From: an uncultured Lactobacillus sp.
GTDB lineage: Bacteria; Bacillota; Bacilli; Lactobacillales; Lactobacillaceae
Direction of reading: 5' to 3'
Assembly: GCA_945281075.1 (NCBI GenBank)
Contig: CALYQE010000016.1
Span: 1-21,538 of the forward strand
DNA: 21,538 nt
The notes beneath the pieces were generated by a model. It made no database searches. It was not told the origin of the DNA and saw nothing but the letters and a program-made list of their open reading frames with translations. Shown here one piece after another: positions 1-6,872 of this stretch; the first letter of the stretch is position 1; every line of letters starts with the position of its first letter. The position numbers and the translations under genes are program-made.

Positions 1-62
1 AATGTTCTGATGCTTTGCTTAGAACTGATCAGTATAAAGTCACTTCTATCTTATATAGATAA
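1..62 (+). CDS. 3' end of a probable GntR-family (UTRA domain) regulator, partial
   Basis: One frame is open from the window edge to a TAA at 60-62 and reads CSDALLRTDQYKVTSILYR. The pattern of an Arg-x-Asp-x-Tyr/Phe followed by a beta strand ending in Arg just before the stop resembles the C-terminus of UTRA ligand-binding domains of HutC-type GntR regulators. The stop lies only about ten bases before the PTS IIA start, so it is probably the first gene of the same transcript and its local regulator. Only 19 residues are visible, so the family call is an inference from a short tail. Confidence 0.45.
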   Translation, partial: CSDALLRTDQYKVTSILYR

Positions 63-73
63 GGGAAAATATG

Positions 74-487
74 ATGAGGATATTAGTTGCAACACATGGA
101 AATATGGCAAAGGGAATTTGCAGCAGTTATGAGATGCTCGCAGGTTCAAATGATAAAATCGATTACTTAACGCTGTCTCAAGATGACACGGGGCAGTTTA
201 AGCAAAAACTTGCTCAAAAAATTGAACATGAACCAGATGATTTGTTAATCCTTTGTGATATTAAGGGCGGTTCCCCTTACAATGAGTGTTTTGCAAAGTA
301 TTTAGAAAATCCTCAAAAAATCAGAGTTGTGTCAGGCCTTAATCTGCCAATGCTGCTTGAAGTAGGCTTATCTCTAATTGGTGAACCAAGCTTAGATCAA
401 ATCACAGATTTAGCTGAAAAATCGGGAAAAAATGGAGTTTGTGTAGCTGAAGACTCAGCAAGTTCCGATCAAGATATTGAATTTTAG
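74..487 (+). CDS. PTS mannose/fructose/sorbose family EIIA
   Basis: Cytoplasmic phosphocarrier that takes phosphate from HPr and passes it to EIIB. The N-terminus has the family motif ILVATHGNMAKG with the phospho-accepting His at residue 8, and the conserved acidic residue sits in LCDIKGGSPYN near residue 62. About 137 residues, normal for a free-standing EIIA-Man domain. There are two adjacent ATGs at 71 and 74; I prefer 74 because it is 8 bases from the AAGGG at 61-65, whereas 71 is only 5 away. First of four PTS genes transcribed together. The C-terminal tail is acidic and serine-rich. The sugar cannot be read from the sequence. Confidence 0.92.
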   Translation: MRILVATHGNMAKGICSSYEMLAGSNDKIDYLTLSQDDTGQFKQKLAQKIEHEPDDLLILCDIKGGSPYNECFAKYLENPQKIRVVSGLNLPMLLEVGLSLIGEPSLDQITDLAEKSGKNGVCVAEDSASSDQDIEF

Positions 488-507
488 CTAGAGGAAGGTG
501 TTTCTCT

Positions 508-930
508 ATGGCAATAACATTAGCTAGAGTAGATGACCGGGTGATTCACGGACAGACTACTACGAGATGGTCAAAGGAAAGACCAATAGATGGATTTTTG
601 GTTGTGGGTGATAAAATCATTCACGATAAACTAAGGACAAAAGTTTTGAAGGCAGCAGCGGGTGACTTGAAAGTCGGTATATTCAGCGATGATAAAGGTC
701 CTGAAATAGTTAAGAAGGGGATGCAGTCAAAGAAAAACTTTTTCTTAATTTCAAATTCGCCGCAGACGTTTGCTAAATTGCTTAAAATGGGGGCAGACTG
801 GGGCAAAGAGCTAAACGTTGGCCCAATGAATACCCGTGAAGGTTCTATCGTAGTCGAACGAACTTTGGCCCTTGACGATAAGGACTATGAGGCGTTTGAA
901 TACATGTACAATCAGGGCATAAATAATTGA
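508..930 (+). pseudogene. PTS mannose-family EIIB, apparently frameshifted near the 3' end
   Basis: EIIB accepts phosphate from EIIA on a His and transfers it to the sugar. The start LARVDDRVIHGQ carries the active His at residue 14, and residues 1-139 follow the family well. The frame then stops at 928-930 after 140 residues, short of the usual 155-165. In another frame, 930-1004 encodes IPDEKKKTWPEVKK and a further ten residues ending in TAA, which is the normal EIIB C-terminus. Compared with the intact EIIB at 16490-16969 (RGVKVTIHIIPDQ), about five residues between GIN and IPDE are replaced by only five bases, consistent with a deletion of about 10 bases. The truncated protein keeps the active His and may be partly functional, or this may be a sequencing error. 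The IIC ribosome binding site lies inside the lost tail. Confidence 0.8.
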
Positions 931-1005
931 TTCCTGATGAAAAAAAGAAAACATGGCCTGAAGTTAAAAAGCACTATAACGAGTTGAAAACCAAGGAGGC
1001 ATAAG

Positions 1006-1848
1006 ATGAACGGAGCTCTTTTTTGGCAAGCTGTACTAGTAGAAATTCTTGGATATCTTGGTGCAGTTGACAGCATAGTTATGGGAGGTGTGGCCTACGG
1101 TTTTTACATTTTAGGTCGCCCGCTTGTCGCTGGTTTAATGTGTGGTTTAATCTTTGGCGATGTTAAGGCAGGAGTGTTATGTGGACTGGCTGTCCAGGGT
1201 GTCTTCATTGCAACTATGCATACAGGTGGAACTTCAAGTACAGAAATTACTTATGCATCTTATGGTGGCATTGGCCTTGCGATGGCAACAACCAAAGACC
1301 CTGCAATTGCTGTTACGCTGGCAATTTTTATTGGTCAAACGTTTGGTCTAATTTTCTATAATTTGCGGATGGCAGGATTTTCATACTTTAATCATAGAGC
1401 GGACCATGATATAGACAGATTTGATAAACATGCTTTGATTATGGATCAAGTTGTATGGCCACAAATTGTTACTTTTTTAGTACGTGCAGTACCAATTTGG
1501 GCTGCAATCTATTTTGGCCGCAGTGCTGTAGAAGCTCTATTAAAAGTAATACCGACGGAAATTACTAGCATTATTACTGTTTTGGGTGGCTTACTGCCTG
1601 CTCTTGGTATTGCGATGCTGATGAATATGCTAATTAAAAATAAATTGCAGCTGATTTATTTTTTATTTGGTTTTGCAATGGTGGTTTTCGCACAAATGAG
1701 CACTATTGGATTGGTATTCATTGCTGTTTTGATTGCCTATCTTGTATACCAAATTTCTGCTAAAAGCAACAGCGACAAAAATAGCGCTACTCCGACAGAA
1801 AGTGCTGTTCAAAATGATGATGAATATCAAGATGCAGACTTATTCTAA
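1006..1848 (+). CDS. PTS mannose-family EIIC, membrane subunit
   Basis: 280-residue integral membrane subunit forming the sugar channel together with EIID. The sequence is rich in hydrophobic segments, has the typical EIIC-Man opening (VEILGYLGAVDSIVMGG) and contains GRPLVAGLMCGLIFGDVKAG and a late LGGLLPALGIAMLMN segment. A strong AAGGAGG at 993-999 precedes the ATG by 6 bases. The last 30 or so residues are a charged, Ser/Thr/Asp-rich cytoplasmic tail not seen in the second EIIC of this window. Eleven bases separate it from the EIID gene. Confidence 0.92.
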   Translation: MNGALFWQAVLVEILGYLGAVDSIVMGGVAYGFYILGRPLVAGLMCGLIFGDVKAGVLCGLAVQGVFIATMHTGGTSSTEITYASYGGIGLAMATTKDPAIAVTLAIFIGQTFGLIFYNLRMAGFSYFNHRADHDIDRFDKHALIMDQVVWPQIVTFLVRAVPIWAAIYFGRSAVEALLKVIPTEITSIITVLGGLLPALGIAMLMNMLIKNKLQLIYFLFGFAMVVFAQMSTIGLVFIAVLIAYLVYQISAKSNSDKNSATPTESAVQNDDEYQDADLF

Positions 1849-1859
1849 GGAGAGATAAA

Positions 1860-2717
1860 ATGGCTAATAATGAAGAAATCGCAAAGCAAAAAAGCAAAAC
1901 TACCAACTCGAAACGTTTAACTAAAAAAGAATTACGTTCAATTTTTTTAAGATACATGTTTCTACCTGAATCTGCAATGAGCTATGAAAAAATGCACGGC
2001 GCAGCATGGGCAGTTTCATATATGCCATTAGGAAATAAGTATTATAAAAATGATGATGATGCATATCGGCGACTGCTTAAACGACACTCCCCTTTTTATA
2101 ATACTGAGCCGCAGACAGGCCAATTAGTAAATGGTATTGTTGCATCATTGGAAGAACAGATTGGTATGGGTAACACTAATATCAGTGAGGAAATGCCAGT
2201 TGATGTCAAGGCCTCTTTAATGGGACCTTTAGCCGGTATTGGCGATTCACTGGTGCAGGGGATTCTAATTCCAACGCTCTTATCGATTGCTATGGGTCTT
2301 TCAAAGGGAGGGAACCCACTAGGTCCTTTATTTTATATCGTAAGTTATGCAATTATCACTACTATTGTTGAAATTGTTAGTTTTAAAGGTGGCTATCGCT
2401 TAGGGGTATCGGCAGTAGATAAGATAGTTGGCGAAAGTGCTAAACGTTTAACCAATATGTTTACGGTTTTGGGAACAATTGTTATCGGTGGCCTAGCTGC
2501 CTCTACGATTGCTCTGAAAACAACAGTCAAAATACCATTTGGTTCTCAAACTAAGCCACTTGAAACAATAATTGATGGCTTCTTTCCTGGATTGCTGCCA
2601 TTAATTGCAGTATTATTCACATTTTGGCTGATCTCATCAAAAAGGATGAGTGCAAACAAAGTGATTTTAGTTTTAACTCTTGTTGCAACTGTTGGCGTAT
2701 TGATCAAATTTTTGTAA
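1860..2717 (+). CDS. PTS mannose-family EIID, membrane subunit
   Basis: 285 residues. The N-terminal amphipathic region is followed by a stretch with PFYNTEPQTGQLVNGIVASLEEQ, the family signature, and then MGPLAGIGDSLVQGILIPTLLSI, the conserved membrane-entry segment. Several hydrophobic segments complete the C-terminal half. Length and motifs are normal and no disruption is seen. An AAGGAGAG lies just upstream of the ATG. Last gene of the operon, followed by a hairpin terminator. Together with the damaged EIIB this system may be in early decay. Confidence 0.93.
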   Translation: MANNEEIAKQKSKTTNSKRLTKKELRSIFLRYMFLPESAMSYEKMHGAAWAVSYMPLGNKYYKNDDDAYRRLLKRHSPFYNTEPQTGQLVNGIVASLEEQIGMGNTNISEEMPVDVKASLMGPLAGIGDSLVQGILIPTLLSIAMGLSKGGNPLGPLFYIVSYAIITTIVEIVSFKGGYRLGVSAVDKIVGESAKRLTNMFTVLGTIVIGGLAASTIALKTTVKIPFGSQTKPLETIIDGFFPGLLPLIAVLFTFWLISSKRMSANKVILVLTLVATVGVLIKFL

Positions 2718-2745
2718 TTCTAATTATTGTGGAAAATTTTTTTAA

Positions 2746-2789
2746 AAAAGTGCTTCTAATAATCATAAATCTGTTTTAGAAGCACTTTT
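2746..2789 (+). terminator. Rho-independent terminator of the first PTS operon
   Basis: A 13-base perfect inverted repeat, AAAAGTGCTTCTA at 2746-2758 and TAGAAGCACTTTT at 2777-2789, has an 18-base loop. It lies 28 bases after the EIID stop. The T-run is built into the right arm. Confidence 0.8.
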
Positions 2790-2968
2790 GTGTACACTTT
2801 AATTTATTTAAGATAAACGGTGTTTACAAAAATGTCCTGATTGAATTTATAATCTTTTTTATCAATTACTACTATGCAGGCTCAGCTCAAGAACATAGAG
2901 TACCTTTAATTGAAACTCGTCTGATTTCATCCTAACTATGAAAGTGATTTATTTATAGGAGAAAAAAG

Positions 2969-3654
2969 ATGCATATTATTCCTAAGGTTACAAAAGTCAG
3001 AATAATACCGATTGCCGGATATGACAGCCCAACGTTGACTTTAAGTAGATGTCATTATCCGTTTTTTACCAGAAATATTGTCATTATTGAAGATAACAGT
3101 TGAAATATGTGATTCATGCTGAAGCAGGCTTTTCCGGTCGAGAAGTCTTGAGTAATTTTAGAAATGCCACTAATATGTCTGTTGCAACCAATATAATATC
3201 AGTTAATTGGAAGCAACTTTATCCTACTCTGCAGATGAAAGTAGTTGATATCGTTCTGGTCGATTCACATTTTTGGGGAATTGAGGGAACTTTGCGAGTT
3301 GCAGCTATTTTAAATGACTGGCGCCTTACTTGAGGATCGCACGCAAATAACCATTTTGATATCACGCTTGCCCTTTATGTTCAGGTAGCTGCTGAAGCAT
3401 CAACGATAACTCCTATTAATACGCACTTTATTTGGCAAGACGGTCGGCAGCTTTGCGATGATGCCCTGGAAATTAAAGCAGGCCAGAATTCCTGACCGTC
3501 CCGGGTTAGGTATTAATATTAATGAAGATAAACTCACAAAAGCGCACGAACTATACGAAAAACTAAGTTTTAAGTGCCGAGACGATACACGTGCAATGCA
3601 GTATCTAAAAAGAACTGGAAATTTGATCCTGACCGTCCGGTATTTGTACGTTAA
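2969..3654 (+). pseudogene. gudD: Glucarate dehydratase remnant (enolase superfamily)
   Basis: A good ribosome binding site (TAGGAG) precedes ATG 2969. Residues 1-44 match the N-terminus of glucarate dehydratase (PFFTRNIVIIEDNS corresponds to E. coli residues about 34-47), ending at TGA 3101. The match resumes at once in another frame with HAEAGFSGREV, equivalent to E. coli residue about 264, so roughly 210 internal residues are missing, including the catalytic KxK lysines and the first metal-binding Asp. At 3331-3333 a TGA stands where E. coli has Trp336 ([14 protein letters not shown]). A frameshift near 3480 leads to IPDRPGLGI, and a second near 3610 restores KNWKFDPDRPVFVR and a stop at 3652-3654, equivalent to the normal C-terminus. 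The remnant cannot make an active enzyme. E. coli positions are from memory of the protein. Confidence 0.93.
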
Positions 3655-3673
3655 CTTAGAATAAAAAGGTCAA

Positions 3674-3716
3674 AAAATGTGATGCTGATTATTTTTTAAA
3701 GTCTGCATCACATTTT
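3674..3716. terminator. Bidirectional terminator between the gudD remnant and the convergent gene
   Basis: AAAATGTGATGC (3674-3685) and GCATCACATTTT (3705-3716) form a 12-base perfect stem with a 19-base loop. T-runs follow on both strands, so it can end the + strand gudD remnant and the minus-strand enolase-superfamily gene. Confidence 0.8.
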
Positions 3717-3741
3717 ATTTTTTTAACCAAAAACTGTTTTT

Positions 3742-4914
3742 TTAATATGAGCCTTTGACGTGGAAGTCTTTGGAAACATTATCTTTATTGTACCAGGTAA
3801 TGCTCTTAAGTAAGTTCCGCTTTTTGATGACGTCCCAGTCAACTCGGAATGCTTGCCCTGGAATATCAGGCAGGTAAAAACGACCCTCCTTGATTTCACA
3901 CTTAGTCTTTAACAGTTGGCCCATTGGTCCAACCATTGGTTCATGAAATTCAAGCAATTGATCTTCGTCGTACAAGGCACCTAAGCTTGCGTTTATCCAA
4001 GTCATACCGCCAGAAACAAATCTCAAGCCATGTTCCTTGCAGTATAGTGATGTCTTGTAGTTTTCCCACATGCTAGGCGTTCTGCCAATATATGGATCAA
4101 GTATCTGTACGCCATGTTCCGCATAGCCAACTTGTGCATAATAATTTCGCATTGATTCACCATAACAAATTTGCATTGAACAGTTATTAACAACTTCTTG
4201 AATTTCATCCATATGCTGTGAATTAATTGGCTCTTCAAACCAGTCAATATCGTATGGTTCTGCCATCTTAGCAAATTTGATTGCATCATCTTTATTCCAA
4301 ACCTGATTAGCATCAATGGCAATTTTAATATCTGAACCGACAGCTGCACGAACTTTCTTAAGTCTGCGAATGTCGCGCTCCATGTTATGTCCCCAGTCAC
4401 TGCCGACTTTAAATTTAATAGTAGTAAAACCTTCTTCAACAAATCGAGTCATATCACTAACTAATAATTCATCATCAGCAAGTAAAGAACCCCCACCTTT
4501 ATATGCAGATGCCCAATTTTTTTTGGCACCTAAAAATTTATAAAGAGGCAGGTTTTTTCTAGTAGCCATGATACACAGCATTAACAGATCGAATTGTCCC
4601 AAGTCTGTAATTTGTGGAGAGTTAAAGCCAAAGTTTCTTAGTTTCCAATAGATAAAATTGTACCAGTCTTTATAACTTTTAGTTTCACCAGTTAAGATCA
4701 ATGGAAAAATATTGTCAATCATGCCATGCGAAGTAAATGTTCCTGCATGGTTGCCATCAGTATCATAAAGTTCTACCCAACATTGTAATGGAATTGCACC
4801 ACCAAAGCCTCCAGTAGCATCCCGCCATGGATGATCAACTGGTACTGAACTCAAATCGTAAACAACTGCTTTAGAAAATGACAGTTGCTCATCTTTATCA
4901 AAATCCCAAACCAT
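3742..4914 (-). CDS. Enolase-superfamily enzyme (mandelate racemase-like) without the usual His-Asp dyad
   Basis: 390 residues: N-terminal capping domain to about residue 130, then the (beta/alpha)7-beta barrel. The IKFKV motif places a KxK pair at Lys167/Lys169. Metal ligands appear intact: Asp201 (AIDANQVW), Glu227/228 (WFEEP) and Glu253 (CYGES). At the places where acid-sugar dehydratases carry Asp and His, this protein has ILDPYIG (Tyr275 instead of the Asp of QPD) and FVSGGM (Gly302/303 instead of His). The substrate is therefore unclear; a dehydratase or epimerase relying on the lysines is possible. ATG 4914 has AGGAGG seven bases upstream. It is divergent from a GntR regulator that probably controls it. 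Not a glucarate dehydratase. Confidence 0.82.
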   Translation of the reverse strand: MVWDFDKDEQLSFSKAVVYDLSSVPVDHPWRDATGGFGGAIPLQCWVELYDTDGNHAGTFTSHGMIDNIFPLILTGETKSYKDWYNFIYWKLRNFGFNSPQITDLGQFDLLMLCIMATRKNLPLYKFLGAKKNWASAYKGGGSLLADDELLVSDMTRFVEEGFTTIKFKVGSDWGHNMERDIRRLKKVRAAVGSDIKIAIDANQVWNKDDAIKFAKMAEPYDIDWFEEPINSQHMDEIQEVVNNCSMQICYGESMRNYYAQVGYAEHGVQILDPYIGRTPSMWENYKTSLYCKEHGLRFVSGGMTWINASLGALYDEDQLLEFHEPMVGPMGQLLKTKCEIKEGRFYLPDIPGQAFRVDWDVIKKRNLLKSITWYNKDNVSKDFHVKGSY

Positions 4915-4948
4915 AAGATAACCTCCTAGAAAGTTAATTGTGTCTTTT

Positions 4949-4970
4949 TTAACAAGTTCATCTTAACAAG
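4949..4970. promoter_or_regulatory. Direct repeat of TTAACAAG in the divergent intergenic region
   Basis: TTAACAAG occurs at 4949-4956 and again at 4963-4970, 14 bases apart, just upstream of the minus-strand gene. The ACAA half-site fits the loose GntR/FadR operator shape, and related TTAACAA sequences occur before the genes at 5866 and 10622. Assignment as the binding site of the adjacent GntR protein is an inference. Confidence 0.4.
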
Positions 4971-4981
4971 ATTTTTAATTA

Positions 4982-4996
4982 AAGAAAACGGATTCA
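4982..4996 (+). promoter_or_regulatory. Candidate cre box
   Basis: AAGAAAACGGATTCA fits the catabolite-responsive consensus WTGNAANCGNWNNCW with one mismatch (A for T at position 2). It lies between two divergent starts. A weak call, as single near-matches are common in AT-rich DNA. Confidence 0.35.
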
Positions 4997-5044
4997 AATA
5001 AAATACGAAATGAATACTGAATGGATCCAAGTATAGAGATAAAA

Positions 5045-5050
5045 TATAAT
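5045..5050 (+). promoter_or_regulatory. Candidate -10 element of the GntR gene
   Basis: A consensus TATAAT lies 33 bases before the TTG start. No good -35 is seen 16-18 bases upstream; TGGATC at 5022-5027 is the closest. Confidence 0.35.
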
Positions 5051-5083
5051 TAAGTTAGATAATAAGTTTGAGGAGGGATAAAA

Positions 5084-5752
5084 TTGTCTCTTTTAAAAGA
5101 ACAGATATATCAAGAAATTAAACAAAGGATCATTACTTGCAAATTAGAACCGGGATCATTTATTAAAGAAACCGATTTTGAAAAAGACTTAAGCGTAAGT
5201 CGAACACCTTTACGTGAAGCATTTAACAAGCTGGAGGAAGAAGGCCTGCTTAAGGTGATACCTAAAAAGGGCGTTCAGGTTAAGAGCCTCTCTTTAATGA
5301 GCATTGCACATACTTATGAAGCCAGATTGCTTCTAGAACCCTTTATTTTAACCAATTATTGGGACATAATTGACATTGAAAAAATGCGAGAAATCAAATT
5401 AAAATCGCTTGATCTAATAGAAAATAAGGAACCTCGAGTGAGTGATCAATACATTCGGGCTTTTTTTAGCTTGGATAATCAATTTCACCGTTTAATAGGT
5501 AATTCTTGTAATAATGAGTATTTAAACAAGACGCTAACAGAAGTTGATGACGAAGTGCAGCGGGTAAGAATGCAGCTAGGGCAGAACTCGCGCTATCTGG
5601 AATCTGCCAGGGAGCATATTGCAGTCATTGATGCAATTCAAGGTAATGATAAGGAAGGCGCAGTCGCAGCTTTAGCTAAACATATTAAAAATTCACAGAA
5701 TGTGGCTTTAACGAGTATTTCCCACCAAGACATTGACTATAAAGTTTTTTAG
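5084..5752 (+). CDS. GntR-family transcriptional regulator, FadR/FCD subfamily
   Basis: 222 residues. The N-terminal winged helix spans residues about 5-70 with SVSRTPLREAFNKLEEEGLL, the GntR recognition-helix signature. The C-terminal all-helical FCD domain carries likely metal-binding residues (DNQFHRLI, REHIAVIDAI, LAKHIKNS). This subfamily typically binds organic acids or sugar acids, which fits the neighbourhood. The start is TTG: AGGAGG at 5071-5076 is seven bases upstream and no ATG competes. It is divergent from the enolase-superfamily gene at 3742-4914 and is followed on the same strand by a hydroxyacid dehydrogenase 113 bases downstream, so both are likely targets. Confidence 0.9.
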   Translation: MSLLKEQIYQEIKQRIITCKLEPGSFIKETDFEKDLSVSRTPLREAFNKLEEEGLLKVIPKKGVQVKSLSLMSIAHTYEARLLLEPFILTNYWDIIDIEKMREIKLKSLDLIENKEPRVSDQYIRAFFSLDNQFHRLIGNSCNNEYLNKTLTEVDDEVQRVRMQLGQNSRYLESAREHIAVIDAIQGNDKEGAVAALAKHIKNSQNVALTSISHQDIDYKVF

Positions 5753-5798
5753 AATGATGAACTTTTTGGACAACTCATGAAAAAAATGTGAGTATATA

Positions 5799-5825
5799 TG
5801 AAAACGCTCTTAAGTTAAACTTAAG
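5799..5825 (+). promoter_or_regulatory. cre-like box overlapping a CTTAAG-N5-CTTAAG palindrome
   Basis: ATGAAAACGCTCTTA ending at 5812 matches the cre consensus with one mismatch. Its end overlaps CTTAAG TTAAA CTTAAG at 5809-5825, two copies of a palindromic hexamer that make both a direct and an inverted repeat. The block lies 41 bases before the dehydrogenase start and looks like an operator site. Confidence 0.45.
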
Positions 5826-5865
5826 CTAAACGTAGAATACGAGAATAGTACAGGGGGGTTAACAA

Positions 5866-6798
5866 ATGCATAAAATTGCAATTATTGGTTTAGGTCACGT
5901 TGGAGCTACGGTCGCCTACACTTTATTTACTCATGGCACTGCGGGAGAACTGCTTTTGTTTGATCGTAAAAAAGAAAAAGTTGAAGCTGAGTACCGCGAT
6001 TTACATGATGCAATGGCGAGAGATCACTTTACTGTCACGGTTAAAAAGGCAGATTGGAATAGTGAGACTGACTGGTCAAAATTAAGAGACTTTGATTTAA
6101 TCGTTTCGGCCTTTGGCGATATTGGTGCTACGGCAAAAACTGGTAGTCGCCAAGCCGAACTTGAAGAAAATACTGCTGGGGTGCGGGAAATTGGGACAAA
6201 AATCAAAAACTCTGGGTTTAATGGAATTTTACTTAACATTACCAATCCATGCGATGTTATCGTAAATTTATACGCCAAGTATACCGGCCTGCCGAAAAAG
6301 CATGTTTTTGGCACAGGGACGTTCCTTGATACTTCAAGAATGAAACGCTTTGTTGCCGAGAAACTTGATATTGATCCACACAATGTTCATGGCTATGTTA
6401 TTGCAGAACATGGAGCTGAACAATTTACCGCTTGGTCGACGGTTTTTGTGGCTGGCAAAGGTGCGGATGAATACTTCACTAAAGAGGAACAAGAACAGTT
6501 GAGCGCTGAACCAAATCACAATTCTAAAGTTGTTTCAAAAGGCAAGGGCTACACTAATTGGGCCATAGCTTCAACTGCCTGGCGTCTAATTGAAGATATT
6601 TTTAGTAATGCTCATGCAGTTGTTCCAGTCTCAAATTATGATGCTGAAAATGATCTTTACCTGAGTTGGCCAGTGGTTTTAGGATCAGATGGTATCTTAA
6701 AGCGCTGTGAGTTGAATTTGAACGACGAAGAAAATAAGAAATATCAAAAAGCGGTTAATGCCGTAAGGAATCGAATTGCCAAAACTAGTCAGTTCTAA
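5866..6798 (+). CDS. L-2-hydroxyacid dehydrogenase, L-2-hydroxyisocaproate/lactate dehydrogenase type
   Basis: 310 residues, NAD-dependent oxidoreductase interconverting 2-keto and L-2-hydroxy acids. The Rossmann loop is IIGLGHVG (Gly8/10/13) and Asp33 at the end of the second strand favours NAD. The active site has Arg158 (LDTSRMKR) and His182 (AEHGAEQ). The substrate-specificity loop GDIGATAKTGSRQAE lacks the GAPQKPGETR form of true lactate dehydrogenase and resembles L-2-hydroxyisocaproate dehydrogenases, which take larger substrates. A GGGGGG ribosome binding site precedes ATG 5866 by about six bases. Its place inside a sugar-acid cluster suggests a keto-acid from that pathway as substrate, but this is an inference. 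A hairpin follows the gene. Confidence 0.85.
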   Translation: MHKIAIIGLGHVGATVAYTLFTHGTAGELLLFDRKKEKVEAEYRDLHDAMARDHFTVTVKKADWNSETDWSKLRDFDLIVSAFGDIGATAKTGSRQAELEENTAGVREIGTKIKNSGFNGILLNITNPCDVIVNLYAKYTGLPKKHVFGTGTFLDTSRMKRFVAEKLDIDPHNVHGYVIAEHGAEQFTAWSTVFVAGKGADEYFTKEEQEQLSAEPNHNSKVVSKGKGYTNWAIASTAWRLIEDIFSNAHAVVPVSNYDAENDLYLSWPVVLGSDGILKRCELNLNDEENKKYQKAVNAVRNRIAKTSQF

Positions 6799-6800
6799 CT

Positions 6801-6830
6801 AGCAAGTGAAGGAAAAGCTTGCTTTTTCTT
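6801..6830 (+). terminator. Short hairpin terminator after the dehydrogenase gene
   Basis: AGCAAG (6801-6806) pairs with CTTGCT (6818-6823), followed by TTTTCTTTT. The six-base stem is weak, so readthrough into the next gene is likely. Confidence 0.5.
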
Positions 6831-6872
6831 TTAATAATATTTGTGAAAAAAATAACTATATCGAAGAGAAAA

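Noticed and set aside
898-940. Programmed ribosomal frameshift in EIIB
   Set aside because: No slippery heptamer or stimulating structure is evident at the junction, and about five conserved residues are missing, which fits a deletion better.
3100-3333. A separate small gene in the gudD region
   Set aside because: It is simply the middle piece of the glucarate dehydratase remnant, bounded by the deletion junction and a nonsense codon.
6819-6872. Upstream TTG start extending the enolase-superfamily protein by 18 residues
   Set aside because: The extension lies within the hairpin terminator of the previous gene and has no ribosome binding site; family members start at MKIT.
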